A DNA stretch of 64,000 bases, from NCBI GenBank assembly GCA_963691815.1, contig OY829657.1:15818712-15882711 (forward strand), given 5' to 3'. Positions 24,144-38,249 of the stretch are shown piece by piece (the first letter of the stretch is position 1; each line of letters opens with the position of its first letter). The DNA is from Echiichthys vipera. Its lineage: Eukaryota > Chordata > Actinopteri > Perciformes > Trachinidae. A program made the position numbers and the translations under genes. The notes beneath the pieces are model-generated. The model was not told where the DNA came from, searched no databases, and was given only the letters and a program-made list of their open reading frames with translations.

Positions 24144-24312
24144 AGACCTTTTTTTCACACCAGACATTGTGACTCATAATAACAGGATGCACAGATGTAG
24201 CTAATAACATTAACGAAGGCTCAGCTCCCTGCAGCCATCACTAATGTTATTGATTACACCTGTGTGTTTCCAGCTATTACAAGTCAAAATGCCTGCTTTT
24301 GACAAAAAAACA
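24144..24312. mobile_element. Second, decayed copy of the same MITE
   Basis: It starts AGACCTTTTTTTCACACCAG and shares with the first copy the internal GGCTCAGCTCC and ATTACACCTG, and a right end built on AAAATG-CTGC. The right inverted repeat is badly eroded. It lies only about 140 bp from the first copy, in the same orientation. Confidence 0.62.
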
Positions 24313-25092
24313 TTTTTATTGCATTGTTTTTATCTTGTGAGTCTGTGCTAAATGTGGTCCCGGAGACACCTACTGTAGCAGGAACTAACACACAACCACC
24401 TCGGTTGTGAATATTACACCAGGTGTTTACATCATATGTCTGTCTGCGGCCAGAGTTTGTCACTGCAATAATGTAACAAATGTACAAGATACAGTCATGA
24501 AACCTTACTTGTGTGAAGTTGAGATCAGAATAAAGGCCAAGTTAAAAATTGGATATGATCCAAGCAAAGGGGCTGGAAAAAGAGAGATAGAAAGCTGGGA
24601 AGGGGCTTTGGCACCCCTACTTTACGCCCCTGGCCCAATAATTTTGCAAGATGCATTGGTCTCTAGTAACTCTTTAGCTGTCCCTGGTCCATAATGCATG
24701 CTTATTCTAATGGGGGTTTTGAGCACAGTATTTACATCATGTGACAATATAAAGTTCAGAGGTGTCAGTATAATACTGAATTGGCTTGATTTTTGTGTTT
24801 AGAGTTGTTTCTGTGCTGCTGGTAGAAGTAAGGGTCGGTCCTTTTGGATGTGTTGTTTCTCAAAGTTGAACTTGTGTGATACAGATGCCTGTTTTCATGT
24901 ATTCAGGGCACGTTGGATGAAGGCATACTCTTGCGGGCCATGAATTCAAGTGGCTTAGCTTCTGTGCGATGACACCCTGAAACAGTTCATTGATGTATAA
25001 CACTCAAGGAAATATTGAAATAAGCAAAGAAAAGATTCTGCCTTTGGGCTGATTTGCCTTTCCTCCCTCTCTGCATTCTCAGCTGTCCTCCT

Positions 25093-25111
25093 GGGGGGGG
25101 GGGGGGGGGGG
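25093..25111. repeat. Poly-G run (19)
   Basis: Nineteen consecutive G; could form a quadruplex. May be miscounted in assembly. Confidence 0.9.
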
Positions 25112-28100
25112 TCTCTTAGCTTCTCTTAGCTTCAATCTGTTGGATACGTCTAATTAAATTTTGGTTCCTCCTATAGGCCCACAGTCTCACAAGAGAATAG
25201 TGTTTGCAGGAGATTAAGAGATAGTGTTTGTTAGAAAGGTGTAAATGATCAGTGTGGCCTCATCACGTGCACCTGTGTTAATTGTTATAAATAGTCTCGT
25301 GGGCTCAGCGGACTGATGAGGAGAAGACAAGTGGGTCTTTCACAGGTAACTACAGTTTCATATGGCTTATTGGAAACAGGGGGACCACACGTACTTATCT
25401 AAACACACTGAAGAAATATTAAACATTCTTGTATTGTGTTGCTCGTAATGGTGAATTACACATAAAGAAAGCTTGGCTTTTATAAATGTGTTCATTGACA
25501 TTGCTGAATTCATTGGGCCAGGGATTAATGTGAAATGAATAAATATTATTGCACTACTTTTTCTCGTCTGAGATACACTGTAGCTCTTTTTGATATACCG
25601 TGTAGCCTGTGGTGAGAATACTGTCAGAATAAAGAGAAATTGACTCCGTTCGCCATGAAGTCATTAAATTTGTAAGCTATTTGTGATCAAAAGGTGTGTT
25701 TGAGGCTGTTAACTATGGAAGAGTTTGATCACGGCTTACATGCAATGACAAATGTCAGCTGTTCCTACTATTCCCTAAGTAAGTATTAAGCCAGAAGAGA
25801 ATATCAAAAGTTTCCTATGCAAATGTTTTGAAATAGCACTACAGAAATCATACACTGTTTTGTTTCTGGCTCACATTTAATCCCCACATTCCTTACTTTG
25901 CTTTGACTCATTGAGACCACATGGCCCCGATAGTGTACATTTACATTTTATGGACTAAACCATGCAGAAATATTTTGAACTGGAAGGTTCATTCTTGACC
26001 TTGGAAACGGGGGGGAAAAAATCCAAGGGTCCAACTTACTTGTTGTTTCCGGAGGTTTCAACGACATCTTGGGGTGTTTCTTCAATTTAACTTGGGGGAG
26101 GAATAGAAGGAAAAATTCATGACAACTTCTTCCATCAATTGAGCAAAGCCTCAATATGTGGTTGAAAATTTAGGACCTTTCATTGAGGATATCTTTGTCA
26201 GTGTGCTTATTTTGAGTTGTAAATTGCAAAACAAGTTCATTTCCCTACATATGTATTAAAGGTCTAAGGAGCCCACTGCTGATTATATGGCAGTGGTATT
26301 TTCTCATACAGTGGCTTTACATTCTGTATGTATGGCATGTATGACACAAACCAACATAGCAATAATGAGAACTGACCTTTGCTTTGAAGCTTAACTTGAC
26401 TCCATTTAATACTGAGTGGCCAAATTGTCCTTTTGAACTCTAGGACTTCAGCATTAATAAGACCATCAGCCATCAGTTAAGGGCGAGTACACTTGTAATA
26501 TTTCAGCACTTTACTCTTTACCACCCCGCTGTGTGGGGGACATCACCATTAGGATGAAGCATAATCCACTATGGAAATATTACCATTTGTCTCATAAGGA
26601 GATTTTTTTTATTAATGTTCAGAATATTTAATCCAAGGAGTTTGAAAGACCTGCACGCTCACAGTGCATTACGACTCAATTTCAAAGTTGTTCACGAGAA
26701 CAATGTGGTCATTAAACATATATTTACTGACTTTATCTGTTATTTTTATTTTTATGTTTGCACATTTTTTTTTATATTGTCCTAAACTGTCAAAATAAAA
26801 CATAAACTCACATGCAACAATGTCATTTTTTAATGGAGTGCCGCTTTAGTTCTAACTAGGCGAGCTTTAACTAACTAGGTATTAACTCAACCCATAAGCA
26901 TAGTAATAATGTGTTTTTTTTAACATATGCTGAGATCTGATAATCTTCTTATGGGTTTTTTGAGGTTTTTTTTCCTGTGCTCCTGAATAGCTTAACAAAA
27001 TATGCCTCAGTAATGGATGGTTGTGTCCTCATCCATCTCCCTCCTCCCACATACTATAACTTGAAATAGGCCATCAAGTGGCTAATGAACTGATAAGCCC
27101 TCTGTGTCCTTTGGGGCTTATGAACATCATAAGCCAAATGTTTGGGCATATTTGGTGAGACCGTTTTTTAAAAGAGCACTTATGTGGGCAAAGGATCCTG
27201 CTGAAAAAAAATCCCTACAGTTGAGAGAGTGGGAATGCGTGTTAATAAATCACTGCAGGTTATATTTTGGGTGTTTTTTGTTTTTATTGATCTTGTGGTT
27301 TCTGTGATGCCTACTGGTGTAGAAGCATGTGTGGCCCTTTTTGCTTCATCAGACGTCCAGCTAGTCAAGCTGCTAGTATCATTATCAGTGTTGGATCTCT
27401 GTAAATCCATGGATTTGTGTGAGCAGTCTGAGAAATTAAAATAACATGCTTTTTACTGCGCTTACTTCAAATCTCTTTAGACTTCATTTTTTAAAACATC
27501 TAAATCTGTTATTATGTAGGCAATAGAAAACCATTTTAATTTAATCTTTGACAAGATTATCAAATTCATTGATGATGTCACAAACTTAAATAATTTCATA
27601 AAATGGCGACTAAGCCTGGATAAGCACTTTCAAGGGGATACTGCTGGATTATCTTTAAAAAAAAAGATTTATTTTTGTTTTTATTTATTAGTTGTTGGCA
27701 CATTTTTTCCACATCATTACCTTATTGCTTTAATTTATAATTTAATTACAATGTCTAGCAATAAATACCCATGCATATACTGTATATAATATATCATGAA
27801 CCTCACCATGCAGGCTACCAAACAAGTTGTAAGATCTGAATCTAAATTTGAATCTAAATGACTGTGATTTTCTTTTTTTTAATTTAGAGCCATGAATTAA
27901 ATGTTCACAACAGACTGTCCCACATTTCTAGTTTTGATAATTACTCTCTGTATGTATACTGCTTTTTTCTATTTTTTTGGTTTCCTTTTTATCTCCAATA
28001 CTTACGCTTTATATTTATTGAAAGTCCCAGCGACAGCAGCAAAAGTAGATGGTACTTTGACTCGGATTACTTGAATTTGGAGGAAAACACCTGCAGACTT

Positions 28101-29053
28101 TTTAGGAAAAGAACCTTGAGGTTATCCCATAATCACCCGATATAACTATGACATTTCCCTTTGATATTTTGTAAATAAGATCCCCTGTTCAACCTACTCT
28201 CATATCATTTTCATAACTGATGATCAGACTCACACACTCGGTGAGCAATCCCCCTCCGGCCTCCCTGCAGGCGTTGCGGCCTTGAACCACCAACTTTTGA
28301 ACAGGCCGATGATTCGCGGAGGATGACTCGTGTCTGTGACCGACCGGACAGCATCCAGACCGGGGGACGAGGGGCGCTGTGCAGCCCGCTGTTAGACACA
28401 AACCAAGAGGGATTAATGCAGCGTCTGTTGGTCCCATATGCTCCTCAGCGCTGCTTTGCTCTTGATTAAAAACTCATTGTATGTATGAAGCATTGTGGAG
28501 GCCGGATGCCTAATCCTCCTCATGACTTGTGCACTTTTGAAGACACGAGGCTCCGAGGTTACAATAACAGGCGGGGTGAAGCCATTGTGTCTCGGTTGAT
28601 ATTGGATGTATCAGTGAGCATTGATTAGGGCCACGTGAGAGCATCGTTTAGCGTGGTAATTTCAAGTGACACCGACGGTGACTTTTTTTTGTTTTTGTTT
28701 TGTCATCTCTTTAAATCACAATATTTGCTCCCTTAAATAAAGGCTTTAATTGGCAGTTTATAGTGACTTCAACTTCACGCATATGGTAAATGTATGACCA
28801 TCTTATTATCTCAAACACTGAGAGGGATATGTTTGTAGGAGGTACAGTTTTTTCTTATTTGGATGGAGTCTAAAAACCTTTCTCCTTTCAGTCACTTGAT
28901 GCTCGGTCGTTAGAAATGAGTTGTTTTTTTTTGTTTTTTTTAAAGTGACCTCGCAGCATCAAACACTTTTTTCTGTCTCTCTTTTGCTTGAACAGTCTGG
29001 ATGGAGGAGTTGTTGAGAGGAGACGCGTCTCATGAATATTCAGGGTTTTTTTT

Positions 29054-29068
29054 GGGGGGGGGGGGGGG
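29054..29068. repeat. Poly-G run (15) after T run
   Basis: Homopolymer junction T then G near an enhancer-like block. Confidence 0.9.
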
Positions 29069-29309
29069 CTATTGTTTCCAAGTTCAATTGTTGCATTGTT
29101 ATCTCCATAAAGATGCATATGCGTGTTGCTCAACTCGGCCTCCTGTTGTGTTGATATTATAATTGATTATTGAATATTATAACGAATAAAAAATTACCTG
29201 CAAATTAAAATAGCACATGCGCTCAGCAGCACCCGGATATAAACAGCAATTTCGGGTTCACCCTTGAATAAGTTATAGATACGAGCTTTGTATAAGTCTT
29301 CCAAAAAAA

Positions 29310-29342
<33 letters not shown>
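29310..29342. repeat. (AC)16 microsatellite
   Basis: Uninterrupted AC dinucleotides. Confidence 0.95.
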
Positions 29343-29344
<2 letters not shown>

Positions 29345-30289
29345 CTATTTTTCTGTCCACGCAGGAGTGGAATCAAAGTCGCTCTTCTCTTTAACGCTTC
29401 GATTATTTCAAGCAACGCTTTTAATTAGTGCGCTCCTTTAGCGGAGACTCTAGTGAAAGAGAGATTATTGGCAATGTCAAGGATGCTAATTGAATGTTGG
29501 ACTTCTAACAAGCCCACTGCAGAGCCATGTCGACTCATTACAGATCCCATAGTCGCTCTGACTTTATTGTCTCCTGTCTTCAAGCTGACAGTAGTGTTAG
29601 ACTTGAGAGTTGGAGCTAAAAAAACAACAACATAAAAGTGTCTAAATACAAACAAACCCGCCTTTTAAAGAAAGCAGCCTTCACCTTCTGACGCCTCAGA
29701 TTTAGTTGAAGAAGCTGTACCCTCTCCTGAGCACTTCAGTAGAGTTACAACTTAATTACCGTCCCGAGACATGTGTAAATAAACCCATTCACTTTGTGCA
29801 GCATATGGTGAAAAAGTTATAATCCTGTATAAAGCATTTCAAAGTCACCGACATACTTTATAGCCCATTTGATATTTTACAGGAACATTATTGTGAGTTT
29901 CTCTTGAGTTGAAGTTCAAAAATACAGCACATAATGTTGCTTTGAGCAGTAACTTTGTAGGTTTTAGGGCCGAGTTTCTGCAGGTGGATGATTTTTTTTT
30001 TTAAATCCAGCTTCATATTTACAGAAATGATAACCTACACTGCCAAATACCCCAAATAATCAGAAACAATAATATCTCCATAGATTTCCAGTTAATTTTT
30101 TGTTACTTTAATAATCTATTGGAGGATTTTTTTTTTACTGCAGTTTTTCTCTTTCTGATACAATATAGATCCACAGAAGATGTAATTGAAACAAATCGGT
30201 GCAGTTTCTTGATGACATAATAAAACATTAACGAGTGTTTACATTTCCATTGTTAGAAGGAAATATTAGGCCTCATATTAGAGCGCACA

Positions 30290-30460
30290 TTTGGGGATCA
30301 GCCATGTAAACCCATGCGGCGCGCTTTGAATGGGTCCACTGCCCCCAGCGCCCCAGAGAAAACACCCGCCGGTAAAATATTGGGATTAGCATCTCTTGGA
30401 GGCCGGGATTAAACACTGCTTTCTCAAATCGCACACTCTCTTTGTTGAGAATATCTGAAG
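30290..30460. promoter_or_regulatory. Enhancer-like block with two OTX/K50 homeodomain sites
   Basis: Mixed, repeat-free sequence with GGGATTAG at 30382-30389 and GGGATTAA at 30405-30412, both containing GGATTA, the reverse complement of the K50 homeodomain site TAATCC. It lies about 1.9 kb beyond the otx2 stop codon and about 1 kb beyond the putative poly(A) site. Enhancer function is inferred. Confidence 0.4.
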
Positions 30461-31244
30461 TGAACTACCGGAAACTAAGAAAGGATAAAAAAAACGTTAA
30501 TTCCGCCACCGCAACCTATGACCCCATATTCATATTTTAGTGCAGCTTTAGAATAAATCGACTATGTTTTTGTCAACGAACCTTTAACTAAATTGTATGG
30601 ATGTATCCCCCTTTCTTACTATGGTGCTATACAAAACAACTGATTATAGATGCGTTTTCACCCCACGTCGTTTTAACATTGATAATATTTGGAGTAACTA
30701 ATGATGCATGAGCACTTTAATTATTGGTCTAATTAACACATGCAAAACGGCCGTCCTCCACTTTTTGACAACAGGCTTTCTCATTAAATCAGTGCATTTC
30801 CCCCATTTTATTTACCCTCTAATTTGCCCCACAAAGCCAAAGTGCAGTGTGAAATAATTGAATCATTAAAAATGAAAAATTAATTAACTGTTTACTGGTT
30901 TGCCATGGTATCATTTTTGTTTATCCAACTCAACCTAACCTCCATACTTTGATGCACAAAACTGTGCAGAATGCATGTTATCAGTGATTTCGTAGTAACT
31001 CCACTTAGGCTGCAATAAGGCGACAGTATTTGGAAGTTATGTCTTTTTAAAATAAAAAAATAATATTTTTTCTCACTATTTCTGCGGGGGGGGGGAAATA
31101 CAAAGCGTGCCTTTTATGATTTCTTCCATTATCAACTTATAAATGTAGAGTTTAAAAATAGTCCTTAAACTTAAATAAACCATAAAAAAACAAACTAGTT
31201 TTTACGTGCGGCCAATTTGTGCTATTCTTCATTTTCTCTCCCCA

Positions 31245-31245
<1 letters not shown>

Positions 31246-31298
<53 letters not shown>
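31246..31298. repeat. (CA)n microsatellite
   Basis: About 26 CA units just beyond the likely 3' end of otx2. Confidence 0.95.
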
Positions 31299-31299
<1 letters not shown>

Positions 31300-31314
31300 T
31301 CGTTTCTCGATGAA

Positions 31315-32264
31315 AGAGTAAGCTCACAGGACCTTTATTCATGTCTTTTCAGCGGTGAGGTCACACCATCTTTGGAGCCAGTAAAGGATCCACAATCACC
31401 GTGTGTTGAGATCAATGGAGGAGGGGGAGCAAGTGTGGAGCTCTCAGCAGCCGAGAGTCATTTCCAGTTTATGGCTAACTCTTGATAATTACTACCATTT
31501 CCTTGAAAAGTCTCGTCTCTCTTTGTGACGCCTCTCATTTAACCATTAGCATCTTTTTTTTCGTTGTTCAAAAAAAGTTAGAAATCTATTAAAATCACAG
31601 CAGAGAGTCTGATGCGAGGGGGGCTCACAAATTGCATACAATACAACAGATCACAGTTTCGAAGGCTAGCACAGATAAAAAAAACACATATGTACCATTT
31701 ATATAAGACACACACTGATTGTCTCTTAGAAACTACATATTGATTCCTTATAAACACTTTTTTTTTCTTAAATAAAGTAGTGCATCCATGTCCACACACC
31801 ATCCTCATGTCTCTCTGCCAGCAGGTCAGCAAAGTAAGAAGCTTAAAGGAGGTCTGTCCAGCCCGAGCACTTCACCAGGAGAATGAACTGGAGTTTTAGT
31901 TTGGATAAACATTAGTTCCGTGGCTGTGGTGTACTTTTCTTTCGGAGTCCACTCTGTGCTGCCCTCAACAGGTGTTTTTTTTACGCATAGAGGCACACAC
32001 TGACTGACATGGACGAGGGGCTACAACCTGTGAATGAATGGGGGAAAAAAATCTCTTCGCCAATGCTATAATAAATTAAACCTCTCCTCTAGGAGGACCA
32101 AAGACCATCATGCCAAAAAAAACCCCGAGGCCCCTGAGAGCCCTGCCTCACCGAGCCCGGCTGACGTTTGAACGAGTCCGATGTGTTTTTATTGAGGGAT
32201 GGCAGCGCTGTGTCTGATGTGATCGTCACTGTTTGTGCACTTTTTTGACAGCGGATCGCTCTGT
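31315..32264 (-). other. otx2: Probable otx2 3' UTR
   Basis: Non-coding sequence after the otx2 stop codon. Minus-strand AATAAA motifs occur at 32193-32188 (only about 72 nt after the stop) and at 31339-31334 (about 925 nt after). The distal one is more in line with the long 3' UTRs of vertebrate otx2 genes. The boundary is inferred. Confidence 0.5.
31334..31339 (-). terminator. otx2: Candidate distal poly(A) signal of otx2
   Basis: TTTATT on the plus strand, so AATAAA in the otx2 direction. It is followed after about 35 nt by the (TG)n side of the microsatellite at 31246-31298, which could serve as a GU-rich downstream element. Confidence 0.4.
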
Positions 32265-34276
<2,012 letters not shown>

Positions 34277-34296
34277 GCTAATGTTTGTCTGAGGGC

Positions 34297-36393
34297 TGAA
34301 GTTGGAGAAAATTTTGAAAAATGGATGAGCTCCTGATATGTACTTGGTGTCCTCTGTTCACCGTGTGGTCCGTGTTACACCCGGCACCTGTTCAAAAAAA
34401 CGACAAGAGAAGAAGACACCGATGGAGTTGATGAGATGTTTGGTCTGTTTACATGGCGCTGTAGCGAAATAAGCCCTCTCTTTAAAACGCCCGGTGCTCC
34501 TTTAAAAAGCACCAACTCCAGCTGTCCTCATCTCTACACCCCAACCCCCACCACAACAACAAAAAAGGCAACACACCGGCTCTATAATTGCAACAAGTCA
34601 CTTGAAAGTTCAATTAAAGACTGGCTCCTGTATGTGTAAGTGCAATACAACTGGCTATATATTAAAAACATACTAAAATATATATTTTTGAATGCTTCAT
34701 GTTTCGATTTGTTTCGGTTGAATTAATACCTGAATTAATATTATGGAAATGTATCCCATAAAAGACACACACAGTCAACAAAGATAATAATCATAAATGT
34801 AAGATGACCAACTATTTAAATAGGCTTTTTTTTAACTGTCCCTAAGGAATCCTAAAAAATGGCGTCTAGTCTTTTTTTTATTTGTACACTTTGAATTTTC
34901 AGGCAATTAAAGAGATGATTTTATACAGACTTGCTTTAATGTAGTGATTAGAAGATCGTGCTTCTATATTAAACACCGAACAGGTTTTTAGACAGAAATA
35001 AATGTGCTCTGTGATGTTGATTGGTAAATGTGATTGCCGTCACTTCAACTCCAGTGACCCTCGCCCGTTATCCCCACTGCGCGTCTTGATTAGTTGCATT
35101 TTTTTTTTCAATATCCAACGGTTTTAACCCCCTCGTCCCAATCTGTCACACTTAAAAACACACCCGTCTACCAGTTGCACACACCCGCTCAATAATAATC
35201 ACCCTGTCCAAGAATTAATTATGATAAATGTTGTTTCTGTTGATGAATTAACGAGATAATCCGAGTGGCATCTCAGTGGAGCTGCTGTTTGGTATGAACA
35301 CAGCCAAAAGTGCTCCAGGCAAATCCGCAGCGGTGGTGAATTGTAGTGTATATATATATATATTTTTAGTATGACATGATAACCATCAGTACTTTACGTG
35401 GAAAAAAATAACTACAGGGGAGACAGTGAATTCTTAGAAATGTTTATTTGATCGAGCTAAACTTCTAATTTAGACGCATAAAAACGGTCTGTCACCAGAC
35501 CCTCGAAAACACGGGTGACTATATGAAATGTGACGTGCTGGCTCATGGGTTCGTCTCTGGAGGCAGAGCAGAGCCAGCAGAGAGAAAAGGCCCCGAAACG
35601 TTTTTTTTTTGTTCGATAGCAGGCCTTAATGTTTCAGCTTTCAGCCTCACTCCCTCCACAATTACCACTTTTTGTTGCATTATTCCGTCTGTAAAATCAT
35701 GTCGAGGACAAGTGTGCAGTATGAAATGAATTAAGGTTCCGTTGTAAGTTGAAACTTCACTCACTGAATGTGGACTCGGTGTTCTTGGTAAAGCAGACAT
35801 TTCCTTGGAGTGGGACGTTTGTAAAATAGGTTCTCCATTAATCACACCATTTTTATAAAAAGGTAATTATAATACCAGAAAAGCTTTAATCTAGCCTTGA
35901 ATATCTGTCTTTGTTTAGCAGAGACTATCATGATGAATCTTCACCAGTGTGGTAATATAATTGTCGTGTGATCTACGTGCATTTATGTCGATTTATGTTC
36001 CATCTAAAATCATTTTGTGACCAGACACGTAATGCTCTGCTAAGAAAAACAAAAAAGCACTGAGTTTAAGATGGTTTAGCCTTAATTTGCAGCCCTTCTC
36101 ATTGGGATTTCTTTGAGCTGCTTCGTGGGTTTTTTATTTTAGCACCACCGCTGAAACGTTGCATTCTCTCTTTAAAAAAAAAAAAATCTTTTAAATGTGG
36201 TTTTATAACAGGTGTGATTTCTTGTTGCCTTCTTATTATTATATTTTAGCCAACTTCTTTGACTCTATCGCGACTCCCTTTTCTATATAGCCTTATATTA
36301 ATCAAATATGAATAAGTATTTTATAACAACAATAATAATAATAATAATAAAGTTAATTATTATTCTAATAATAGAAATAAAAGTAAAACTTAC
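34297..36393 (-). other. otx2: otx2 5' UTR intron
   Basis: About 2.1 kb between the non-coding first exon and coding exon 1, bounded by GTAAGT (36393-36388) and TTCAG (34300-34296). It is AT-rich. It contains a short (TA)n at 35350-35361 and (AAT)n at about 36329-36350. Nothing codes for protein. Confidence 0.6.
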
Positions 36394-36640
36394 CCTTTTA
36401 TCGACGACTGTAAAGTTCTTTGTGTACTTGGTTTCCTCCAGGAGAAATAATACAGTTCTGTGCAGATCAAAGGCGTCCTGGCGCATAAAAAAACACAAAA
36501 CCAAGCAAAAGCAGCAGCACAAGCAGCACTTTTCTTCAGAACAACAGCGCGGGTAAAAGTTAAACGTGGAGCGCCTGGGTCAGGTTCGGAAGCGGTGCGA
36601 CAGCGGCGGAGTGATGGAGGAGGCTGCATGTACGCCGTTA
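36394..36640 (-). other. otx2: otx2 non-coding first exon (5' UTR)
   Basis: In the otx2 direction the sequence ends GATAAAAGG|GTAAGTTTTAC, a near-perfect donor, with the exon's last base at 36394. OTX2 genes are known to have one or more untranslated 5' exons. The 5' limit is a guess from the CCAAT box near 36700; short open frames across it are not credible proteins. Confidence 0.6.
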
Positions 36641-36900
36641 GGATTTGTTGGTGTGTTGAGAGTGAAGTGCTTTGAGTTGGATTTTGTACAAACTGCCAGC
36701 CAATGGGAGCCGCAGGACTGAGCCGAGGTCTGTCTCTGTCTCCGTCTCTCACACCGGTGGGGAGGATGAGGATTTTTTTTTCTCTTTTTTTTTTTCTTTC
36801 TGGGAAACAAATGTCTCCAGCTACTTTTTTTTTGACGCACAGTCCTCAGCCAATGGCAGCGAAAGGGCGACTGACAACATCCCCATCCCACCGCAGAGAG
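36640..36900 (-). promoter_or_regulatory. otx2: Putative otx2 promoter with two inverted CCAAT boxes
   Basis: CCAAT at 36700-36704 and 36850-36854 (plus strand; ATTGG in the otx2 direction), each within CAGCCAATGG. No TATA box is visible in the expected window. The region is GC-richer than its flanks. Promoter identity is inferred from its position directly upstream of the donor-bearing 5' exon. Confidence 0.5.
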
Positions 36901-38142
36901 GGTGCATTGATAATAAATAAACGGTATACCGGTGGATGAACAGAAGTGGAGTTTAAACCGAGGAAAAGTCAGTTTAGTCACCTTTTTTATTCCACTTGTT
37001 ATGCGACATCGTTGCGGTCCAGTGGACGCACTGACCGGAGGAAAGTTACTTGAAGGGTGTGCGGGTGATTTATGCGCAAATAAAGAGTTTTCAGAAAACA
37101 TCACGTATGCACATTATATTAGTGGTGTAGTTTCACATTTCTATTTAAAAATATATATATTTCCCAGTGCATCACCTATACCATCATTGAGTGCGTATTA
37201 AAGTCATCCAATAATGATATTTCTATTTTTAAAAAAAATATTTATAAACATTTAAAAAAGTTCCAGACAATCGAGGGCTATTACAGCATCTTAACCATGA
37301 ACGTGCGGACTTTATGAGGCACCCGAACAGAACACATGTAAGCTTCTCTAGTGTTTATAGTCATGTATGTTTTATAGCAGAGTGTAAAGATAAATATGTA
37401 ACAAAAGGAAAAATGGGAGGAAAAAAATCGCCTGGAGTGAAGCAGGGCTCTGCATGTGAAGGCTGCACCGTCCTCTCACATTCCAGCGCGTCGCAAAAAA
37501 AAAAAAAAAGAGGATTTACAGCGACTTATTTTCTTAAAACTGTCGTCCCATCCACAGAGCCAGCCACTCCGCTCCCATCAGCCTGATCCGGGCCCTGCAC
37601 CAAAATTCACCCAGAATATTTACAGGAGAGTTCCCATCGAGAGACACCGAGCGGCCGAGGACTCACTTACAGGCAACCGGAGCTGCAGTGCGCGTACACC
37701 CAGAGATGAGGAGAAATAAAGGGGGCGAGAAAAGGCAGATATTGACCGCCTCTGCTGATGGAGACTTTCACTTCTTTCACTAGACACGCGCTCTGCAAGA
37801 AGATGTGAAATAAGAAAATATGAATGATAAAATGAAGGTAGGCCTGTTTTATTTTTAATTTGATTCATATGAAAGTGCATTTGGGGAGTTTTGTGTTGTA
37901 GCATGGTAATAATACAATAATTAAAATCATAATAATATATATATTTTAAGTGATGTTATAATAGCCATTTAGTTCAGTATTCATCTTATTTTATATTTAC
38001 TGGAGGACCTACACGCTGCAGGGACACATAAGCCTTCTCCGTGTCACTTGAATTTTGAACCTGCGTGCCCATCTCAAAATAATATGCCGAAGGTTTTTGT
38101 CACGGCTTGGTAAATGTATCATCTTAAGAGGCTTTGCGGAAC

Positions 38143-38164
38143 ACCTACACACACACGCACACAC

Positions 38165-38247
<83 letters not shown>
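38143..38247. repeat. (CA)n microsatellite with CG interruptions
   Basis: About 50 CA units with two CG interruptions at the left end. Confidence 0.96.

Positions 38248-38249
<2 letters not shown>

Larger units (their letters stand above)
12346..31310. other. Convergent intergenic spacer between TMEM260 and otx2
   Basis: About 19 kb with no gene I can support. It contains two related MITEs (23787-24312), a SINE remnant (17717-17878), simple repeats, and blocks that look like conserved non-coding elements: about 12630-12740, 12950-13110, 14880-15230, 18430-18560, 19490-19640, 20690-20930, 21170-21310, 22790-22930, 25130-25330, 28180-28460, 28500-28690 and 30290-30460. These were picked by composition only (mixed bases, absence of simple repeats, homeodomain cores), so each is tentative. 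Confidence 0.55.

Noticed and set aside
36580..37104. 174-codon minus-strand open frame at the otx2 promoter
   Set aside because: Overlaps the promoter and 5' UTR exon, contains long lysine runs from an A/T homopolymer, and does not connect in frame to the OTX2 start.
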